This document shows positions 27,196-39,721 of a stretch of DNA of 64,000 bases, one piece after another. The stretch covers positions 4,544,750 through 4,608,749 of the forward strand of contig OU696583.1 in assembly GCA_916048095.2 (NCBI GenBank), given 5' to 3'. The notes beneath the pieces are model-generated. The model had not been told where the DNA came from. It ran no database searches and was given only the letters and a program-made list of their open reading frames with translations. How positions within the stretch are numbered: position 1 is the first letter of the stretch; every line of letters begins with the position of its first letter. The position numbers were made by a program, and so were the translations under genes. The DNA comes from Sacculina carcini. Taxonomy: Eukaryota; Arthropoda; Thecostraca; Sacculinidae.

Positions 27196-28934
27196 CGGTG
27201 GCGGCGTCAAGGGGGGCCTTGGGAGACTGAAGCTCCCCAAATTGGATTAAGACCCCCCTGAGCACCCCAAAATCCTGATCATGAACATTTCAAGTGTAGT
27301 TCCTCATGTTTTGTAGGTTAACCACACCTTCTCATTTTCCCGGACATGTCTCCTTTTTGTGGGCAGTCCGGCCTGGCGGGTTCTTTTTGTAAAATGTTTC
27401 AAATGACCGGGGTATATATAGCATGACCAGTTAATACCGACATGTTCCTTCTGAGAGTCCTTTTGAGAGTTTGGTCCGTGCCTAAAAAGGTCATTTGAAA
27501 TATTTAGCCCATGAAAAATCAAGTTCTCAGTACAAATGCCATTTTCCAGTTAAAAGTTAAATTTCCGCAGCGAGCACAAGTATCTCATTTTAGAGATGCG
27601 GAATATGTTAACCAGTAGTGTCTGCCATAACCTTTTTTAAATTGCTATAATGATGAAACGATCATTTTCCCCAGCCTGCGATAAACGATAAACGATAAAA
27701 ATGTCAAAAACCAACGTGTGGTAAGCGATAAACAATAAATCAATAGCGAAAAAATTATTTAACTTGCGATAACGAAAGCGATAAATGATATGTACCTTTA
27801 TTTAGTTGAACTATAAAAAAGCAAAAAACTATTTTTCCACAGTGAAAATTTATGAAACTAGACAAAAACTGTCACTGGAACCAGTTTATGGCCTGCAAGT
27901 TCCATTCCACATCAGTCTCTCTGACTCAGACTCTCCCTCCTCAAGACAGTATCCAGGTGCTGCATGTTTCCCTTGACGAAGAACAGCTTCTCAAACCTGT
28001 CGCTGGTCATGCATGCACGCTAGGGCCTGAGGACGTCACCAGCAGTGCTGAACATGCGCTCCACGGCAGCGCAGCTGGGCATGTCCGTGATGTACTTCTC
28101 CCTGTACATGCTGGGGAATTGCACAGGCTTCACCTTCGCCAGTTTGCTCCTGCCCAAGGTGTCCACCTCCTTTTCTTGATAAGCTCCTCAATGTTGGGCA
28201 CATCCTCCTTTATGACAGTGGGCTCTCCAGGAGAGCAAATGGGTCGTCGCTGGCTTCCTTAGGTTTTTCTGTCACCATGTCCTGGCTCTGGCTGGAGGAG
28301 AGAGGTCAGGTGTGAATATGATTAAGGTGACAATCTCTTTGATGAACCTCTCCTTGATGTCTTCTTCAAAGGCAGGGGCCATATGCTTCAACATGAAGGG
28401 TCATGGTTGGGTTGGGTCAAGGGGCATGGGAGAGAGCGGCACACACCCACCTAACTCGAGAACTACAGCGGGACTGGCGCACTGCAGCTGTGAATAATAA
28501 TGTGATTGGCCAGCTACACACACCTGGCAGCTCTCATATGAGGTTGTCAGGGCTCACTTGCAAGCCAGTGTTGCTCCCTATAGTCTCTACCATATATATA
28601 CTCTCAGCTTGAACTGGTCAGATAATGTCCGGCGGGCTGGTGTGATTATTGCCGCTGTGCACATTTTATATTAAAAACCGTCTTTTGAATTGATCGTTTT
28701 TCGTTCCTCATTTTTGGGACTAGCGGTAAGTGAATGTGCGAATTTTTTTAGAAAACTTTGCGTTAAACGATAAACGATAAAAGGTTTGACCTCAGCGATA
28801 AAGTCAACCGTTTATCGCTCATTTGATCGCACGCGGTAACCACTGATGTTAACCCTATGTTTCGCCAATCCCCCGCATCATTTTCCTTAACGCCACCTCA
28901 TCTCCCCACCGGGAAAATACTGAAAACGCCACTG
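27196..28934. mobile_element. hAT transposon with remnant transposase
   Basis: Ends CGGTGGCGGCGTCAAGG and, inverted, CAGTGGCGTTTTCAGTATTTTCC share the hAT-type CAGTGGCG start. Eight-base flanks CTTTCTTT and CTTTGTGT agree at six positions. Near both ends lie clusters of GATAAACGATAAA (27682-27705 and 28766-28780), probably subterminal transposase-binding repeats or the ends of a second nested element. The interior carries a C-terminal hAT transposase fragment on the minus strand. The left end resembles the MITE at 44509 (GGCGGC-CCAAGGGG and following CCCCCCTGAG/CCCCCTAAG), so they are probably one family. Confidence 0.7.
27945..28278 (-). pseudogene. hAT transposase C-terminal (dimerisation) domain, disrupted
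   Basis: Minus-strand translation shows VTEKPKEASDDPFALLES, then a frameshifted KEDVPNIEELIKKRRWTPW, then KYITDMPSCAAVERMFSTAG, DVLRP, an in-frame stop, RACMTSDRFEKLFFVKGNM. The SCAAVERMFSTAGDVL...R..M....E.L.F...N pattern is the hAT C-terminal dimerisation region. At least one frameshift and one stop make it non-functional. Confidence 0.85.
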
Positions 28935-29442
28935 CTTTGTGTTATGCTTCATTTAATGTTACTGTTACCCTTTTAAATAGCAGTTGAAAGCAGATGTGCT
29001 GCCATCTATACATACAGGTTCTGTTTTCTATACAAAAAAGTGCTGCTACTGTCACTAGCCGTGAGCTAAGTAGTGTGGCAAGCGCTACCTATAAGTTGAC
29101 GTTGACAGTAATTAGCACACATTATAATACACGCGCGAGAAAACAAGCCGATTGCAGATTATTCTCGTCATATCAGTGGCTGCGCCAATCAGCGGGCTTG
29201 GAGGACTTCAGCTCCTCCAAAGTGTACCAAGCCCACTACGTCATACATAAGTGCTATAGCGCGCATAATCATATATTGAGAAGACAAACGTGTACAAATG
29301 TACGTAATAAATGTAATTCAATAATACGAATCAAAATTTAAAATTCAAAATCAAAGCTTGCTGCATCTACCTACAGTCCACCGTGTGGATGGGCAGACAT
29401 GCATAAAGACCGATTAACATGAAGGCGTGTGGAATCACTGAC

Positions 29443-29545
29443 CGGTAGATGAAGCAGATTGTCGAGCGAGTGTTTGGCAGCACCTCTCCGCATTTTGCAG
29501 AACTCCACGAACTCCTCGTCGGTGGTCTGCTTTTCGCGAAGAATC
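29443..29545 (-). CDS. RhoGEF (ECT2/Pebble-like) exon, DH domain up to the PVQR motif
   Basis: A 103-nt minus-strand exon: acceptor TTAATTGCAG|GA and donor CTACCG|GTCAGT. One base completes the split codon from the 34.6 kb exon, followed by 34 codons ending in phase 0. The protein reads ILREKQTTDEEFVEFCKM, then RRGAAKHSLDNLLHLP. DH domains of this type continue with a conserved VQR, so the next exon should start with that motif. Compared with ECT2 (EKQ...F..F.K...SL..LL..PVQR), the spacing is almost residue for residue. The next exon was not found in the 10.7 kb downstream. The three DH exons together are the best evidence for a real host gene in this window. Confidence 0.72.
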
Positions 29546-30249
29546 CTGCAATTAATTCGCCAAAATGATGCCATAAATTCATGCACGCGTTCAAAATGTA
29601 ATGCCATCGAATTGTTTGAGGGAAATGCCATGAAATCGTTCATTCATACTTCCATATTTTGTCTGCAATGCTTGATCGTTTAGAGGAGTGCTTCTCAATG
29701 TGGGCCATATAGACCCCTTTGGGTCCATGAGATTATTTTGAAGGGTCATAGAACCAAATTTGAAAAATGGGGGGCCACCATGTATTTTTTCGCGGGCCAC
29801 GAAAAATATATGTTGAATAATATATGGGGCCACAAGGATTTATAGGGGGTAACGGACTGTTTCTGGGAATCCACAAGGACTCACATTGTGTTGAAGGGAC
29901 CATGCCAAGAAGAAGTGTGAGAAACACTGGTTTAGAGAAGGATATCACTCTAGTGGCCTGTACATGGGGCACACCTCAAGTACCTGTCAAATCGACGGAG
30001 CATTTGCATTGTGGATGCATGTCTTTTATGAAAAACTAGAAACTCGATTAAGCTAAACAATAAATCTATGGACAGCGCTCCCGATTATTTTTAGCAATCT
30101 ACTATACCGTTTACAAGTCAATTTAAAAAAACTGTAAATCAATTTTACAATTGTGAAAATCAATTTGACAAAAGTGAAAATCAATTTTACAATTGAGAAA
30201 ATCAATTTTACAATTGAGAAAATCAATTTTACCAATGTGATTATCAATT

Positions 30250-30850
30250 TTAGAATTGTAATTACAAATTGTAATTATAATTGTAATTTTGTAATTATAA
30301 TTGTAATTTTGTAATTATAATTGTAATTTTGTAATTATAATTATAATTTTGTAATTATAATTGTAATTTTGTAATTATAATTGTAATTTTGTAATTAAAA
30401 TTGTAATTTTGTAATTATAATTGTAATTTTGTAATTATAATTGTAATTTTGTAATTATAATTGTAATTTTGTAATTATAATTGTAATTTTGTAATTATAA
30501 TTGTAATTCTGTAATTATAATTGTAATTTTGTAATTATAATTGTAATTTTGTAATTATAATTGTAATTTTGTAATTATAATTGTAATTTTGTAATTATAA
30601 TTGTAATTCTGTAATTATAATTGTAATTTTGTAATTATAATTGTAATTTGGTTATTATTATTGTAATTTTGTTATTATAATTGTAATTTTTTAATTATAA
30701 TTGTAATTTTGTAATTATAATTGTAATTCTGTAATTATAATTGTAATTTTGTAATTATAATTGTAATTTGGTTATTATTATTGTAATTTTGTTATTATAA
30801 TTGTAATTTTTTAATTATAATTGTAATTTTGTAACTATAATTGTATTTTA
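30250..30850. repeat. 20-bp minisatellite, about 29 copies
   Basis: Unit TTGTAATTTTGTAATTATAA, almost perfectly in register (three units per 60 bases from 30301 to 30840), with scattered single-base variants and two repeated variant blocks (around 30649-30690 and 30769-30810), which shows that segments of several units were duplicated together. It lies within the left arm of the Tc1/mariner-like element and is absent from the right arm. Confidence 0.95.
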
Positions 30851-31081
30851 TAATTACAAATAATTTTACAAATTTTACAAAAGAGCTAAGAATTTTGCAA
30901 AAGTGAAAGTTCAGCCTGCGAAATATTAATTATGTGATAAAATATAATTAAAATTTGTTTTTATTTGTTATATGTATTCGATTGAATTGTTCATATATTA
31001 TTCAATATCCTTGAAATTTCTGCTGATCAATTATAATTGATCGTTGTTATAAAATCGTGTTGTTATTTGAATTACTAGCAA

Positions 31082-32140
31082 AATGCCATAGCACAAAGTG
31101 AGTGCAGCTGACAGAGCTCGCGTCGTTAATGCGCACAGAGATGAGAGAAATAGGCGAGATATGGCTCTCTCTTGAGGAGTCAAGTTGAATACGGCATACA
31201 AATGGCTACAAAATGACCAGATTGAGCCGAAACCAAAAGGAGGTTCAACATCTCGCAAGAATACTGAGATAGTAGAATTTCTTCTTGTGAATGAAAAAGA
31301 TCCTTCCATCACTCTGAGAGAGCTAAAACAACACTTGACTGAGGAATTTCAAGTCAATGTGTGTGTGAGCACAATAAAAATATGGCTCCACGGAGAGCTA
31401 ATAACTCTGAAAAATGTCAGACCACAGGTCGGTAATATGAATCGCGCCAGAGGTCAAGGCAAAAAGAAAGGCTTATATGGACAAGCTTTTTCAGCATCGT
31501 TCAGAGGGGAAAACTCTAATCTATATTGATGAGACAAATTTCAATTTGTTTTGTCGACGCAAAGAAGGCCGGTCCAAAATAGGTACAAGAGCTGAGGTTG
31601 TTACAGCTTCTTGCAGAGGAAGCGATGTTCACTGTATCGTGGCAATAACTAACAATATCGTCATTCTCCTTGAAACACAAAGAGGATCATTCAAATCAGC
31701 TCAAGCAAACGCCTGGTTCCGACAACTCGTCGACCAGTACATGGTGGATAGTGTATACAAGCCCTCATTCATTATTGATAATGCGCCAGCTCATGCATCG
31801 CTCGAGTCTGTGATCAGACAAGAAGAGGATGTCAGAGTTCTGCGACTGGCACCGTACTCGTAACTCCTAAATCCTATTGAACTCTTGTGGAGTTCCCTCA
31901 AGGCATCAGTAAAAGAGCATCTACGTAGCGTGGTGCCACAATTAGCGTCTGCAAGACCCGGGCAAGGCGACCTGCCCCTAGTGGAGATTTGGACTTGGCT
32001 GAGGACTTTGGAGGAGTCGGCTCTAATGGCAATGGAGAAGATCACTCCACAGATGCCCATGTCGTTCTGCTCCAGAGTAGAAGTGTGGTATCCTGCGGCT
32101 GCTAGAGAAGAGGACCTACATGAAATTTTATGTTTTGATC
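31082..32140 (+). pseudogene. Tc1/mariner-family transposase, disrupted
   Basis: Reads from an ATG at 31082 (third codon already a stop) through a helix-turn-helix region (RARVVNAHRDERNRRDMA, VKLNTAYKWLQ), a linker (TLRELKQHLTEEFQVNVCVS), then after a frameshift near 31.48 kb the DDE catalytic core: LIYIDETNFNLFCRR with the first Asp, SFIIDNAPAHASLES with the second Asp, and LNPIELLWSSLKASVKEHL with the Glu. A stop (TAA, 31861-31863) sits just before the Glu motif. The second Asp and the Glu are separated by about 33 residues counting that stop. It cannot give a full protein. Confidence 0.85.
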
Positions 32141-34610
32141 AGTTGATTCCAGATGTGTTGTTTAGTGTATTTGTCATGCGTCGTTTACTGACAATAAAGC
32201 CTTATGTTTTGTGTTGTATGACGAATAATAAGTTATCAGACACAAGGTTCAATACAGCACTTGTCCTTGTAAGTAAAACTTTGTTGTTAATTTTGGTCGA
32301 GTAAAATAGATCAAAGCATATTCAAACTGACATGCTTCAAATAATGATATTTATAGAAATAAATGAGATATATTCTTGTAGCGCCAATATAACACAAGCG
32401 TCACAAAAAGTCATTTAAAAATACGCCCGTGTGTCGAATACACCATTTTTTCCTCTACCTTCACATATTAATCTCACAGATGTGCCAAACATTCATAACG
32501 GATCTTTTCTCAAAATTTCTCAGAATGATTGTAAAAATATTTTCGTTCAAATTTGATATAGGTTACAACTATTTTCAATGATGTAATGCTTTGTAAAATT
32601 GATTTTCACTTTTGTAAAATTGATTTTCTCAATTATAAAATGGATTTTCTCAATTATAAAATCGATTTTCTCAATTATAAAATCGATTTTCTCAATTATA
32701 AAACTGATTTTCTCAATTATGAAATTGATTTTCTCCATTATAAAATTGATTTTCTCAATTATAAAATTGCATTTCTCAATTATAAAAATAATTTTTACAT
32801 TTGTAAAATTGATTTTCAGTTTTGTAAAATTGACTTGTAAATGGTATAGATTCTACTTGATCGACTGAACAACACTTTTCTTGATCATGGTGTATTACTG
32901 TCCAATTATATCTTGCGTGAACACTAATACTAAACACACAGCTGCCCGAATAGCTTCCAGCGAGGTGATTTGAAAGCTAAGTCAAAGCCAGTTTCCCAAC
33001 ATTCGACTCGCCTCGGGTCTTTTGATAATAGCCCGGTGTGTCGAGTCAAATTGGCGTGATAACATCGCGCACTGACAGACGGACAGGTGGACGCACCATT
33101 GAATATCGGGCCTGGATTAAGAGTAGCTAGCCATCAAGCACCGGTGACTGGACATGCTACGCCACGACAAACATTGTGCTCGATTGGCCAATTTAGTCAA
33201 TGCAATTTGTCAAAACTTCGCTCGGTGGAAAGGTCACACTCACTGACAACTGCGCGGTTCACAAACACAGCGTGATTCCGCGGAATTAGTCGAGATTCAA
33301 TGTCGATCACCATGAAAGCAGACCACATGCATAAGTGCAGGCCAATCTCGTTTCACGGCATGCACACACGCATACACCACGCAAAGTACGCGGACAGGCG
33401 AACTCGTACACGGCAATGAACAGTGAAAGTGCTTGTGTGTATGTGTGTGTGTGTGTGTGTGTGTGTCGTTATCTCGGAGATGAGCATTACCAAATGCACG
33501 CAAAACACACAGCGACAAGCAGATGCAAACATGAGCAGAGAAACAAAAAGTGAATGCTACACTCAAAGAGGCGAAAAAAGAGAAAACGCGAGATAAAGAA
33601 AGAGTGTGTGTGCATGCAACGATGAAAGTGAAGATGCTAATTGTTACTGAGATGACCACATGTTTCGGCTGAATTTCTCCTCTCTGCCATGTTGGTCATC
33701 ATACACGAGCTCAAGACATGTTCCATATTGAAGCCTTAAGTGGCTGCGACACCTGAGAGCCTCGTCATTGACGACAACAACCTCAAGAGCTAGACAAGTA
33801 CTCCTGCTTGAGAATACCACACATTTTTGTAATAATTTTCACCCTGCTTCCGCCGTTGCTAGTCTCATGTTAATTCTATTTTTACCACAATCATACTTTG
33901 ATTAAGTTATCTGAATACATCGGCACTTATAAAACTCTCTGACGACTGAGTCCGGTAGCTTCGAAACCACAAAGCATATGCCAAGTTTTGAAAAGCAACA
34001 GCACAAGTGGCCAAAGCTTGCTCGACGGATAGAGAATACGCGCAAAAAATCGTCAGCGGCGAAGTTGCAATAAAGAAACGGGTTCATATGATCGGCTCCT
34101 GTCGTTCCTCATGTATTTCCATTAATTTCGCGTGTCTGTTAATTGTGCGCTATAAATATTTCGTATTAATATTAGTATTATATAAGCCTCCGTACATATG
34201 TCACACACCTTTCTTGACTGTGTTTTCTGTATTAGTATACCAAATAATAACGGAAGAGTCGATGATAAAGAAAATCAAATTCGAGATACCAGTTATACCT
34301 CAGTGATAAATTATGTAGATAAAATATTTAGCTTATACAAAATCTGAAAATATATAAAATCTATAAAATTCAAAATTAAAGAAAAAATATCATATTCTTT
34401 AGAATGTAACGGGCTTGTAAACAGATAATGATAAAATATATTGCAAGACAATTTCTATGGCCATATGATACGTGTATATGCGTGTACGTGTATTCATTCT
34501 GCAGCTTTGTATAATTATTGGAATATACAAGTGCAATATACATAATTTAATTATGTTTATATAATGAAGTGTAAATTATGCACGAGAACTGGCTCGTTTT
34601 GGTCACTTAC

Positions 34611-34680
34611 TCTCTGGCTTTGGCGTAGAACTCCTTATAGTCGTCATATTGGGACAGCACCTGCTTAGAAAACAACCCGC
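34611..34680 (-). CDS. RhoGEF (ECT2/Pebble-like) exon, middle of DH domain
   Basis: A 70-nt minus-strand exon with an excellent acceptor (TTGTCTTGCAG|GC) and donor (GCCAGAGA|GTAAGT). The reading frame gives [20 protein letters not shown] followed by ARE. This matches the DH helix that in this family reads roughly F-L-x-x-S-x-x-L-x-x-Y-x-x-F-x-x-F (human ECT2: FLKYSKDLVKTYPPFVNFF). It enters in phase 2 and leaves with two bases, which pair exactly with the one-base start of the exon at 29443-29545. The acceptor sits only about 20 bp from a (CA)n(TA)n array that fills the adjacent intron. Seen: splice signals, phase and an open frame. Inferred: membership in the same gene as the neighbouring DH exons. 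Confidence 0.7.
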
Positions 34681-34697
34681 CTGCAAGACAACACCCA

Positions 34698-34895
<198 letters not shown>

Positions 34896-35054
34896 ATATT
34901 ATGGTATAAGTGAGATTCGTTTTTAGGGGAGTCTGATTCCGGTGTGCTTACGGGCGGTGTTGTTTTGTAGGCGCTTGTGGTGCATTGCTGTCCCACGCGC
35001 TCCTATCTTTTAATACACATTCAGGATTGGATTAGAAGTTTATTCTACATAAAC

Positions 35055-35402
35055 ATGAAACCTCTACTAGAACGGCATCTATATTTGAACGGCACTTCTG
35101 ATAGAGCGCTACTTTGGGGCACAATACAATAGAACGACACCCTGTCATTCAACGGCACTTGTAATTAAACGTCACTTTGACAGCTACGATAGGGACGTGC
35201 CACTAGATTTTTACTAGTGAATTTGTTAAATATATATACATACGTTACCTGCTTATATTTTCACCCAGAAAATGTAATGCATCTTCTCAAAATTCTGACC
35301 AGCTAGTCGAAAACGAGCGCCAACATCTAATTGAACGGTACTAAGGAGGAAGATTTGAAAGATATAACGGCATGACGTTCTATAGAGGTTTTACGGTGTA
35401 TA
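35055..35402. mobile_element. GCCGTTCAA-repeat MITE, copy 2
   Basis: Left end AAACCTCTACTAGAACGGCA and right end, inverted, TACACCGTAAAACCTCTATA form imperfect terminal inverted repeats. Internal GAACGGCAC motifs repeat several times. It is inverted relative to the 18.3 kb copy. The superfamily is not recognised. Confidence 0.65.
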
Positions 35403-36147
35403 TACGTCAATTGTGGTTACAGAGAAGTGGTCCGTAATGATGGTTCTCTGATTCCTCACTTCTTAATGAGCCAACTCTTTATTTTCTACAACAGCACTAA
35501 AATCCAATAAATTCAGATGTTCCACAAATTCAATGTCAGTAAGTCACTAGAAACGAGATTGAATTTTTTCTATTGATAAAAACACATTGTCTTTCTGTCT
35601 GATCCTTAATTCCCCTCAAATGGGGAATTAAACACTGGCCTAGAAAACACATTAACACATACATAGAATACACATGAAAAATATTATAATTTATGCAAAT
35701 TCCAGACATTGCATGCAAATTTAAGACTTGTAAATAGGCAAAATACATGACACATTGCAAGATACTAGGAGAAACACTATCTTGATGTTGTCATATGCAA
35801 TTTAAACTCACTAAAACATCCAGATTTGCCATTCACTTCTTCCTGTATGTCTTTTTCTGCATGCCGCACTTTCCTCTTTTCTGTCATGCTGAACGACGCC
35901 ACAATCTCCACCAAATATCAATTATTTTCTGATCTCTTGTCGATAAAAGACAACACCACTCACCACGAGCGCTCACACACACGCAAATACCACAAATACC
36001 ACAAACACGTGTCAAATAGAGCTTCACCGATAACTGTTTCATTGGCCAAAACTATTTCGATGGCCAAACCGCAAATTACTGATCATCGCATCGCAAATGC
36101 ACGACAAATTTGACTCGTTAGCATCCGATAATAATTTTAATTGGCAC

Positions 36148-36283
36148 TCACACACACACACACACACACACATACACACAGTGCTCAGTATATATCGGGA
36201 GCGATTGGTGAGCACGTGTGATGCGAGCTGAGGCGCTTCTTCGATGACCTCAGAACGCTGACTGACATAGGTACAATCTCCCG

Positions 36284-36373
<90 letters not shown>

Positions 36374-36586
36374 TACACACACACATACAGGCGAACACAC
36401 ACACACACACACCTGCACACATCACAGAGATGCCAAATTCAGTAATGCCTGAAGACACAGGTGTTTTGACATGCATGCACACGTACATACAAACACAAAC
36501 ACACATGCACACTCGCTGAAATATAGGCGCACACGCACAAAAACATACGTGAATGCATTGAATCGCGCACATACACGCATACGTAA

Positions 36587-36647
<61 letters not shown>

Positions 36648-36668
36648 TACACGCACACACACACACAG
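36148..36668. repeat. cluster of (CA)n arrays
   Basis: 36148-36180, 36285-36415 and 36585-36668. Confidence 0.93.
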
Positions 36669-36814
36669 ACATGGGAGAATATAGGCCATTGACGGGAGTC
36701 CGGTTAACACTAGACTGCGCAAATCTGATGATGCATATATTATTTGACTTATGTCTACGACAGTACGCACCAGTAATGAACATTACTGGATAATCCAGCC
36801 TGATGACTAATTTC

Positions 36815-38253
36815 TAGGGCTGTCAAAAGTTAATAAAGTTACTTTTTCACCTAAGGGTCGCTTTTTCATAAGATGCCTAAAACTGCATGAAAAAGTTGTG
36901 TACGATAATTATTTAAAAAGTTATTAGGTTACCAAAAGTTACTTTTTCATCGTTAGGTTACTTTTTTTGCTTTTAGGTTACTTTTTTATCGTCAGGCTAT
37001 CTTTTGTTATTCTTCTTTTTATTAGGCAAGTTTACCACGAAGTTTGGTGACTTTTTGCAGATAAGAGTCACAAAAACGATATATATGAGGATAAAATAGG
37101 AGAAGATATGGAATATTTGCTGTGGTGTTAGTTTGTATTAGTGTATATTGTACGACTGTGGGGACTCAGAACAAGCCCAAGGCTTCGAGTTCCCTTACGT
37201 TTATATCCTGCGTTGATTTTTTATATTTGTGTCTTGTGGCAAAATACATGAAATGAAATGAAAAAATATTAGGTCTGAAGATCAAGAAATGTCAAATATT
37301 CTGCTGTTAGGATTTAGCAATTGATATTCACCTTACTATCTGTGCTACTCGTTATATATACGTTTTTGTGTACGCAGGATAGCGTCATTCCATTTTAGGA
37401 AATGTCCACGAACCGGAGGGTGTCGTGAGATGTTTGGAGCGTGGTATAGTACGATGTGTGAGCTCTCTATACCATATACTGCACTGTAGCACTTGGCAGT
37501 ACGCATTTACTTGAACAGGAATCAGCACGTGATTTTCAGGGCGTGAGATAGTGCCATTTTCCCACGTTTGATATGTATAAGACTGTGAGCACAGGGTGCT
37601 ACATATGGGAGGACGGGGGCATTCACACATGCAGTGTTTACGATCACACTAATATACAAGCTGTAGTACGTGCTATTTGATAAGAAGTTCCATTGAAACA
37701 ATATAAATAACATTATTGCGACCATTACTAAAAATATTTACATTTGCAATTAGTGTATTTCACTTATATATTAGCTTTCCACTTTAAATTACATTTTGAT
37801 GGTTATGCTCCTTTTTGCGATGTTAGCCAAATAATGTTGAGTCAATTTTTGTGGTTTGTTGTAAAAATGGTACCAGATCGGAGAGAGGGTGAAAAATAGC
37901 ATCAACTCGGAAAGAGGATAGAAAAGAAGGACTGGTGTATTTTCTTCCTTCAGAACTGCAGACAGAAATTGACCATTTTTGAATGTTATTTTTAAGAAGG
38001 TTAGGTTGTTTTTAGGTTACTTTTTATAGGTTATTAGGTTACTTTTTATATTCACAAACAAACAACAAACAATCCGTGTATTTCATATAGCACACTAATC
38101 AGCAAAGGCGTGATAAACATGTGATAAAGCGATACAAAAGTGATAATAACATTAAAACTCATAGGTTATTTTTAGGTTACTTTTATAGGTTACTTTTTCT
38201 AAAAAATAAACTTACTTTTTCCTGATCTTTAGGTTCCTTTTTTGACAGCCCTA
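36815..38253 (-). mobile_element. TAGGGCTGTC inverted-repeat element, copy 2
   Basis: 1,439 bp including a 147-bp LINE fragment. Perfect ends TAGGGCTGTCAAAAG and TTTTTGACAGCCCTA. It is flanked by an exact 15-bp direct repeat, CTGATGACTAATTTC (36800-36814 and 38254-38268). The 67-codon frame on the minus strand (37725-37522) is intact here as well. Confidence 0.9.
37118..37264 (+). mobile_element. short LINE 3' end inserted into the 36.8 kb element
   Basis: A block of about 147 bp ending in TACATGAAATGAAATGAAA, a typical (ATGAA)n LINE tail. It is present only in this copy of the TAGGGCTGTC family and absent at the same place in the copy at 53.9 kb (near 54205). The flanking hexamer AATATT occurs on both sides (about 37112-37117 and 37265-37270), consistent with a short target duplication. 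Confidence 0.65.
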
Positions 38254-38871
38254 CTGATGACTAATTTCATTCTTCGACGGACGTGAATGAGTTGATAAAG
38301 TGTACTTGTTTGCAGGTAGCAAAGTAATTCGGGAAGTTCCTTTTTGCGATTGTTCCTTCTCCTTTCTGTCTGTTATACGTTTTCCGCGCATTTACATAGA
38401 TATGTGCGTTAAGTATACGTTGTTGTTTGGTAATGTTGATGTTGTCATAAGAATGCCGTGTATTAGAGTGAAATTCCCACATTACACTTACCAATTCGGC
38501 TTTGTTCATTGTCCCAGGTCGATAAGGCGTACTCCAGCTGAAAAACACAAACAAATGCAAGTGAACAAAAATACAGCATCCTCATCCATATTCTGCACCA
38601 TGTGCTTGATATCAACATGAAAAACGAATTTCAAGGCGTTACATAACGTTGATGGACAATAATTAGAAGTACAAACAAACCCTCAAATATGGCCAATACA
38701 TTCTCCTAATTTCGTGGGTTATTTTTTATGTGTAGCCAATCTGGATTTGAAAGTACCTACCATTCAATTTCCATTTCAACTTAAGTTTGAACTAGAGAAC
38801 ATCAATTTCTTATAATAAATCACAAGAAATATTTGCATTGTCTATATTTGCCTGTGCACACACATGTGTTA

Positions 38872-38872
<1 letters not shown>

Positions 38873-38911
<39 letters not shown>

Positions 38912-38912
38912 A
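38873..38912. repeat. (GT)n microsatellite
   Basis: 20 pure GT units. Confidence 0.95.
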
Positions 38913-39721
38913 GTTGACATGTAGGTCGAGGATTTGGCCCGTGACAGCGCGCCCAGGTGATTTATCTGCTTTTTGTCGCTATCCTTCACGCGCATCACAT
39001 AAGAAGAGAACAAGATTGAGCGCTCGGAATGAAGCAGTGATAGAGAACGAGACAAAGAACAGAGACAGAGAACGAGAGAAGGCAACACAGAAGCATTGAG
39101 AAGAACCAAACCGAGAGGGAAAGAGGAATGGGCAAACAGAAAGAGAAAATGAAACAATGTTTTAGTGCATGTGTGCCAAACGCCTCAATGACAAGGAAGT
39201 AGATTTTGACGTCCGGTAATCACGTATGAGTCTGCACACGGATTAGCATCCAACAGCCACGAATACAATGCTACTGGCGTTCACTGATCGATGCTGATGC
39301 TGCATTGTCGTCCGACCATCAGGGTGAATTATGCATGTCAGAGTGAAGCACCAAGCTCAAAAACAATCTCCCAATTGATTGATAGAAATTGACCTCCAAT
39401 TCATGATTGCACAATGAACCTTCGTAATCATAATAAATGCTACCGATGCATTACATAATCAGCATAGCGCAACATTTGTAAATAAATAGGTAATTGCATA
39501 CTGGCACGGATGCCCTAGGCCAGGATATGCAGTCTACGGCCCGTGACTTTGATTCATTCGGCCCGCTGACGATTCCTGAGTTTGCCTGATAAAATGTATG
39601 GACGTAGCTTCTTTGATGACTTTTGAGTAAACTTTAGTCGTTTTGGTTTTGTTCATTGCACGAAACTCACCCATGATTAGCATGAAATGTTGGTTGGTTT
39701 GTTTAATTAGTGTAGTTAGTT

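Larger units (their letters stand above)
30105..32846. mobile_element. Tc1/mariner-like transposon with long, internally repeated inverted arms
   Basis: 2,742 bp bounded by TA dinucleotides (30103-30104 and 32847-32848), the Tc1/mariner target duplication. The ends are TACCGTTTACAAGTCAATTT and, inverted, TACCATTTACAAGTCAATTT. Both arms consist of about 20-bp AT-rich units built on AAAATCAATTTTACAATTG: several in the left arm (30150-30240) and about nine in the right arm (32600-32830). The left arm also holds a large 20-bp minisatellite (30250-30850). The interior encodes a dead transposase. The combination resembles foldback-type architecture. Confidence 0.85.
29546..34610 (-). other. intron between two phase-matched DH exons (5.07 kb)
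   Basis: Bounded by donor GA|GTAAGT at 34610 and acceptor TTGCAG|GA at 29546. More than half is one Tc1/mariner-like element (30105-32846). The remaining 32.9-34.6 kb is AT-rich with a short (GT)n at 33437-33467 and no convincing exon. Confidence 0.65.

Noticed and set aside
32547..32868. 60-89-codon open frames of FSIIK or IEKID repeats on both strands
   Set aside because: They are translations of the 21-bp tandem units in the right arm of the Tc1/mariner-like element.
33902..34087. Minus-strand open frames around 34.0 kb as the missing DH exon
   Set aside because: Two frames are open, but neither shows a tryptophan-containing DH helix, and no acceptor/donor pair gives the needed phase (start 0, end 1).
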